From contig NC_089740.1 of the NCBI RefSeq assembly GCF_035083965.1, positions 10,414,596 to 10,478,595 of the forward strand: 64,000 bases of DNA, written 5' to 3'. The stretch is from Branchiostoma lanceolatum. Lineage: Eukaryota; Chordata; Leptocardii; Amphioxiformes; Branchiostomatidae. Below, one piece after another: positions 61,001 to 64,000 of this stretch. The position numbers were made by a program, and so were the translations under genes. Position 1 is the stretch's first letter. Each line of letters starts with the position of its first letter. Below the pieces are notes generated by a model. That model had not been told where the DNA came from. It saw only the letters and a program-made list of their open reading frames with translations, and made no database searches.

Positions 61001-61557
61001 CAGATTTTGATGTCGTGGAGTTTTAAAGCAGACTGTGACAAAACCAAGGATCTAAGACAGCCTTTTCCGTATTACGCAGCTCGCACTCTTGTACGACACA
61101 TGCATAACTAGTATCTCAAGAATGCCTTCAGTCCAGTACGGTTGTACGACGAAAGTGTCCGGGCCTTTAGATCACCCCAATACGATAGTTATTGCCCAGG
61201 CGCGGCCATGGGCTATAAAGTTGTGGTCCACTGATTGTGTGGTGTTTTTTTCTTTTTGCAACAGCAACCCCGATACCGTGAAATTGGATATGAAGTTGTA
61301 ATTTGTATGATCGGACTATTTTTTGTACAAATTATTTAGGTTCTAAGCCGTTTTTGATGGGAGACGAACCAACCGAGGCTGACGCTGCGGTCTTTGGTTT
61401 CCTGGCACAAATCCTGTGGACCATGCCGGGCACCTACATGTACAGGATTGCTACCGAGGACTATCCCAACCTACAGGCCTACTGCATCCGTATGAAGGAA
61501 CGCTATTGGCCAGACTGGGACCAGCTATCTGGAACTCTGACCAAAATGGACCAATGA
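58078..61557 (+). CDS. FAXC-like protein 1 (failed axon connections family, GST-fold)
   Basis: Five exons in phase: 58078-58288, 59010-59146, 59317-59483, 60588-60793, 61340-61557 (TGA), giving 312 residues. After a hydrophobic N-terminal segment (DLAVLGVSAACVTVAVLW), a thioredoxin-like N domain (CLSPFGLKLETYLRMAGIPY, KLPWIEYNGRAIGDSNLII) and a GST-C-like domain (AHGIGRHSDEELEAIVEKDL, LMGDEPTEADAAVFGFLAQI, ERYWPDW) match FAXC and insect fax. Family members are membrane-linked GST-fold proteins with roles in axon development in flies; enzyme activity is not established. The start of exon 4 (TGTAAAATGATC region) is the least certain junction. It is followed in tandem by a close paralogue. Introns contain a TA-flanked MITE (intron 3). 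Confidence 0.88.
59665..60384. mobile_element. TA-flanked MITE with recurring GTTGGAACATGTTC palindromes
   Basis: Ends GAGTCAATTCCATGTCACC and its near-complement TGGTAATGTGGAATTGACTC, flanked by TA. The interior repeats motifs close to GTTGGAACATGTTCAAA at about 59787, 59897, 60132 and 60236. 720 bp, no coding capacity, inside FAXC-like 1 intron 3. Confidence 0.75.
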
Positions 61558-61860
61558 GGGATTGCCTGTCAAAATTGTAGAAGTTCCATGAAACCTTCGC
61601 TACATATGATATATCTAAAGGACGCTTTTAATTCAACAGAAGTTAAAACTTTGATTACAATGTATAGAGCAAACAATTTTGTTATAGCCTATAACTGCAC
61701 TATGTGATAATGCGACACAAATGTACAATTGATGTATATTTCTAATATGCCAAAGTTGGGTTCGCACTCCTTTTTCCTTTCGTATTGTTTTGTTCTTGTA
61801 GTTTTCGTAAAGAAAGCAAGAAGAAATGTACTATGAAAAACTCAAGACAATATATTGCAC

Positions 61861-61866
61861 AATAAA
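61861..61866 (+). terminator. Polyadenylation signal of FAXC-like 1
   Basis: AATAAA about 300 bases after the stop. Confidence 0.5.
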
Positions 61867-62150
61867 AATGTGTCAAACTTTTTACCATGCACTACTTTCT
61901 TGGAACTTATTATCAAACGCCGCCAATCCTGTTGACCTGTGCACCTTGACCCTCAAGTAACCTTGCAGCGCTTTCATCACTTCCGCCACAGTAACTTGAT
62001 ACGACCAGTAGAGCCACCATACAACAGAACACGTCAGGCCTGCACGCATGGTTAAACTTCCTAGGCCTGCAACCCCTATTTGCATGGATTGAACAAGAGT
62101 ACTTTCTGGTCTGTGCCCTCAACATAGTTAACATTTGGCAACGTGGAAAA

Positions 62151-63584
62151 ATGTCGGGACTTCTTCAGAGTCTTGGTGTCCCGTTTCAGGCGGTAAAGAG
62201 TTCAGTTCTGCAGTTGTTGACTGACCCCGCCCAGCTCTCCTGTGTTGACCTTGTCGTTCTCGGTGTTTCTGCCGTCTGTGTGACTGTGGCGGTACAGTGG
62301 ACATGTTCTGGTGAAGACTTTAGGACCCAGAAAGTCAAGGTTAGGGCTGACTTTACACCAGGTGAGTTGTCATTTAATAGGTACGTATATCTTGTGGGAC
62401 TTGCGTTACCAACTTGTTTGTACGCGTTACTGGTCCAAATGCCCTCGTAAAAAATGCCCGAGGGCGAGGGCACTCATGCACGCGCACGTAATGCATTGTG
62501 TACAGCAAATATGCACAGACCGCGGCATCTAACGTTACGCGTTGTAAACAGTATGAAATTTGTCTACGCAGTCGGCTCCTTCATGCAAAACATTTCTTAA
62601 TACATTGAACGATATATAAACCTGTACCGTTGTCAGCTCTGAAGGTTTCAAGACCAGGTATGCCTGTTCAAACGTTCAGGTATGGGAAATCCGATCCGAA
62701 GCTTTCTGGCGACGCCTTGGGGACGGACCATATAAAGAAGTAACGTACGCAGTTGAGTTGCGGGATGTCCCTGTAGCTCAATTGGTAGCGGCTTTGCAGT
62801 TGAGCCTCCTGTTTCCAATTAGTTGGGTCCGGGAGACCCCGGATCGAATCCCGGGAAGGGTATCCTTGTCGGAGCTGCACCGTCTTTCGAAAGAGACGAA
62901 AAATGGGGGTCCCGTGTTCGAGGAGGTGCCTCGAGTGCGTTACAACAACCTCATTACTCACATAGGTACCTACTGACTGAAATAATACAACCTGGTGAAT
63001 AATATTCGCGGATCCCTCTTATGCAACATTGTATTGACATTGAATTGTATTGACAACATGTGAGGGATTAAGAGAGACTATGCCCTAGTTTGTAAAATCT
63101 CAAATCCGTCCAATTGTATCCCGCATAGATATTAATTCAATGTTGTATTGTTTGAAATTGTTTGTATAGGAAAGGTATACTACCATGCGGCACCACCGGT
63201 CAAGGCCATTCCATGCCTGACTCCGTTTGGAGTGAAACTTGAGACGTACATGCGGATGGCTGATATTCCATACGAACCCTCCCCTCAGACGGTCCATATG
63301 GGGCCGAAGGTGTGTAGGTGCAAACATTTGATTCGAAGTTTTGCGCTCTCTGTCGCCATTTAAAAGATACAATTGTTTGAATGTTAATATTTATCTGCTA
63401 ATATTTGACCACAACAGGGTAAAATCCCATGGATCGAGTACAACGGACGAGCCATTGGTGACTCCAACCTCATTATTGAGTTCCTGAACAAGGAGAAGGG
63501 CGTAGATCTGAACCGGTCACTCCGTGATGCTGACCGGGCCGTCAGTAGGGCCTTCGTTAAGATGCTGGAGGAGAACACTTATTG
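62151..63584 (+). CDS. FAXC-like protein 2, 5' part (cut by window end)
   Basis: Exons 62151-62361, 63170-63309 and 63418-63584 have the same phases and lengths (within 3 bases) as exons 1-3 of the preceding paralogue: hydrophobic N-terminus (LVVLGVSAVCVTVAVQW), IPCLTPFGVKLETYMRMADI and GKIPWIEYNGRAIGDSNLI. The remaining two exons must lie beyond 64000. Exons 1 and 3 are almost identical at DNA level to paralogue 1, exon 2 much less so. No disabling change is visible. Confidence 0.88.
62763..62975 (+). repeat. tRNA-derived SINE with intact head
   Basis: tRNA-like head: box A TAGCTCAATTGGTAG, box B GATCGAATCCC, closing CCCGGGAAGGG. The body has GGGGGTCCCGTGTTCGAGG and the ACCTCATTACTCACATAGGT end, shared with 15.9 and 57.8 kb. 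It lies in FAXC-like 2 intron 1. Not a functional tRNA: the anticodon arm is not regular. Confidence 0.75.
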
Positions 63585-64000
63585 GTACGTACGCAGCAAA
63601 CGTTCAGAAACCCCATACCTACGTGAAATACTTTGAGTTTCTCGTACAAATGTATGTCTCCTGGTAGTTGATTAATTATGCAAATAAGGTTTTGATTAAT
63701 ATTACATGATGAGTCCCTTCCTGTCTCTTAACGCTGATCGTGACCAACTGCGAAAACATATTAAACAAACCAAAATGATACCTACCCACGAATTATTAGC
63801 CTCTTCCAATGACCCCATGACCTGGAATATCTGGCAGCTGTCAGCCAAAGTGGATAAATGACTAATTCTGCCAATTCTGAACTCTAATTGCTGTTACCCC
63901 CGCAAGTTTCACCGGTGAAATATGTTGAGCTGTACCAATATACGGCGTATGCAAATAACTTCGAAAAGACAAACAGACACACCAAAAACAATACCTCCGT

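Noticed and set aside
62763-62860. Possible tRNA gene
   Set aside because: Box A and box B are good, but the anticodon arm is irregular and the sequence continues into a body shared with SINE copies at 15.9 and 57.8 kb.

Overview
This is a eukaryotic window, intron-rich and full of small transposons. The gene models (NIT-domain guanylate cyclase, NATD1, DNAJA1, CEP78, ZCCHC8, ropporin-1-like, FAXC-like) are animal and deuterostome-like. Together with the compact introns, abundant MITEs and tRNA-derived SINEs they fit a cephalochordate (amphioxus, Branchiostoma) best. That assignment is an inference from gene content; no species marker was seen.

Layout. 88-5352 (+): 3' part of a membrane guanylate cyclase with a NIT sensor domain and an apparently degenerate catalytic site. 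5.35-11.7 kb: mostly non-coding. 11.99-14.49 kb (+): intronless, highly charged coiled-coil protein. 15.6-17.7 kb (+): NATD1-type acetyltransferase, tail-to-tail with 19.5-24.2 kb (-) DNAJA1 (seven exons, complete). 24.4-29.5 kb: transposon-rich spacer with a near-perfect long-TIR MITE next to DNAJA1 and a nested pair of repeat-ended elements before CEP78. 29.6-38.7 kb (+): CEP78, sixteen coding exons. 39.8-40.0 kb (-): orphan last exon of a FAXC-like gene. 41.5-44.6 kb (+): an 81-residue predicted protein with a cytochrome c1-like CXXCH motif. 47.9-52.9 kb (-): ZCCHC8, sharing a divergent promoter with ROPN1L (53.8-56.9 kb, +). 58.1-61.6 kb and 62.2 kb to the window end (+): tandem FAXC-like paralogues, the second cut by the window edge.

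Genes do not form an operon or obvious pathway. Two are ciliary or flagellar (CEP78, ROPN1L), one belongs to nuclear RNA surveillance (ZCCHC8), one is a chaperone (DNAJA1) and one a putative nitrite/NO-type sensor cyclase. Exon boundaries were derived by hand from GT/AG sites and phase continuity; the seven conserved gene models keep the reading frame across every listed junction.

Most notable: the substituted catalytic residues of the NIT-cyclase, the small CXXCH gene, a well-formed hammerhead ribozyme motif of the Penelope-element type in a ROPN1L intron, inverted copies of an unusual TA-flanked element whose ends are built of short tandem motifs, and the mosaic similarity of the FAXC-like copies.
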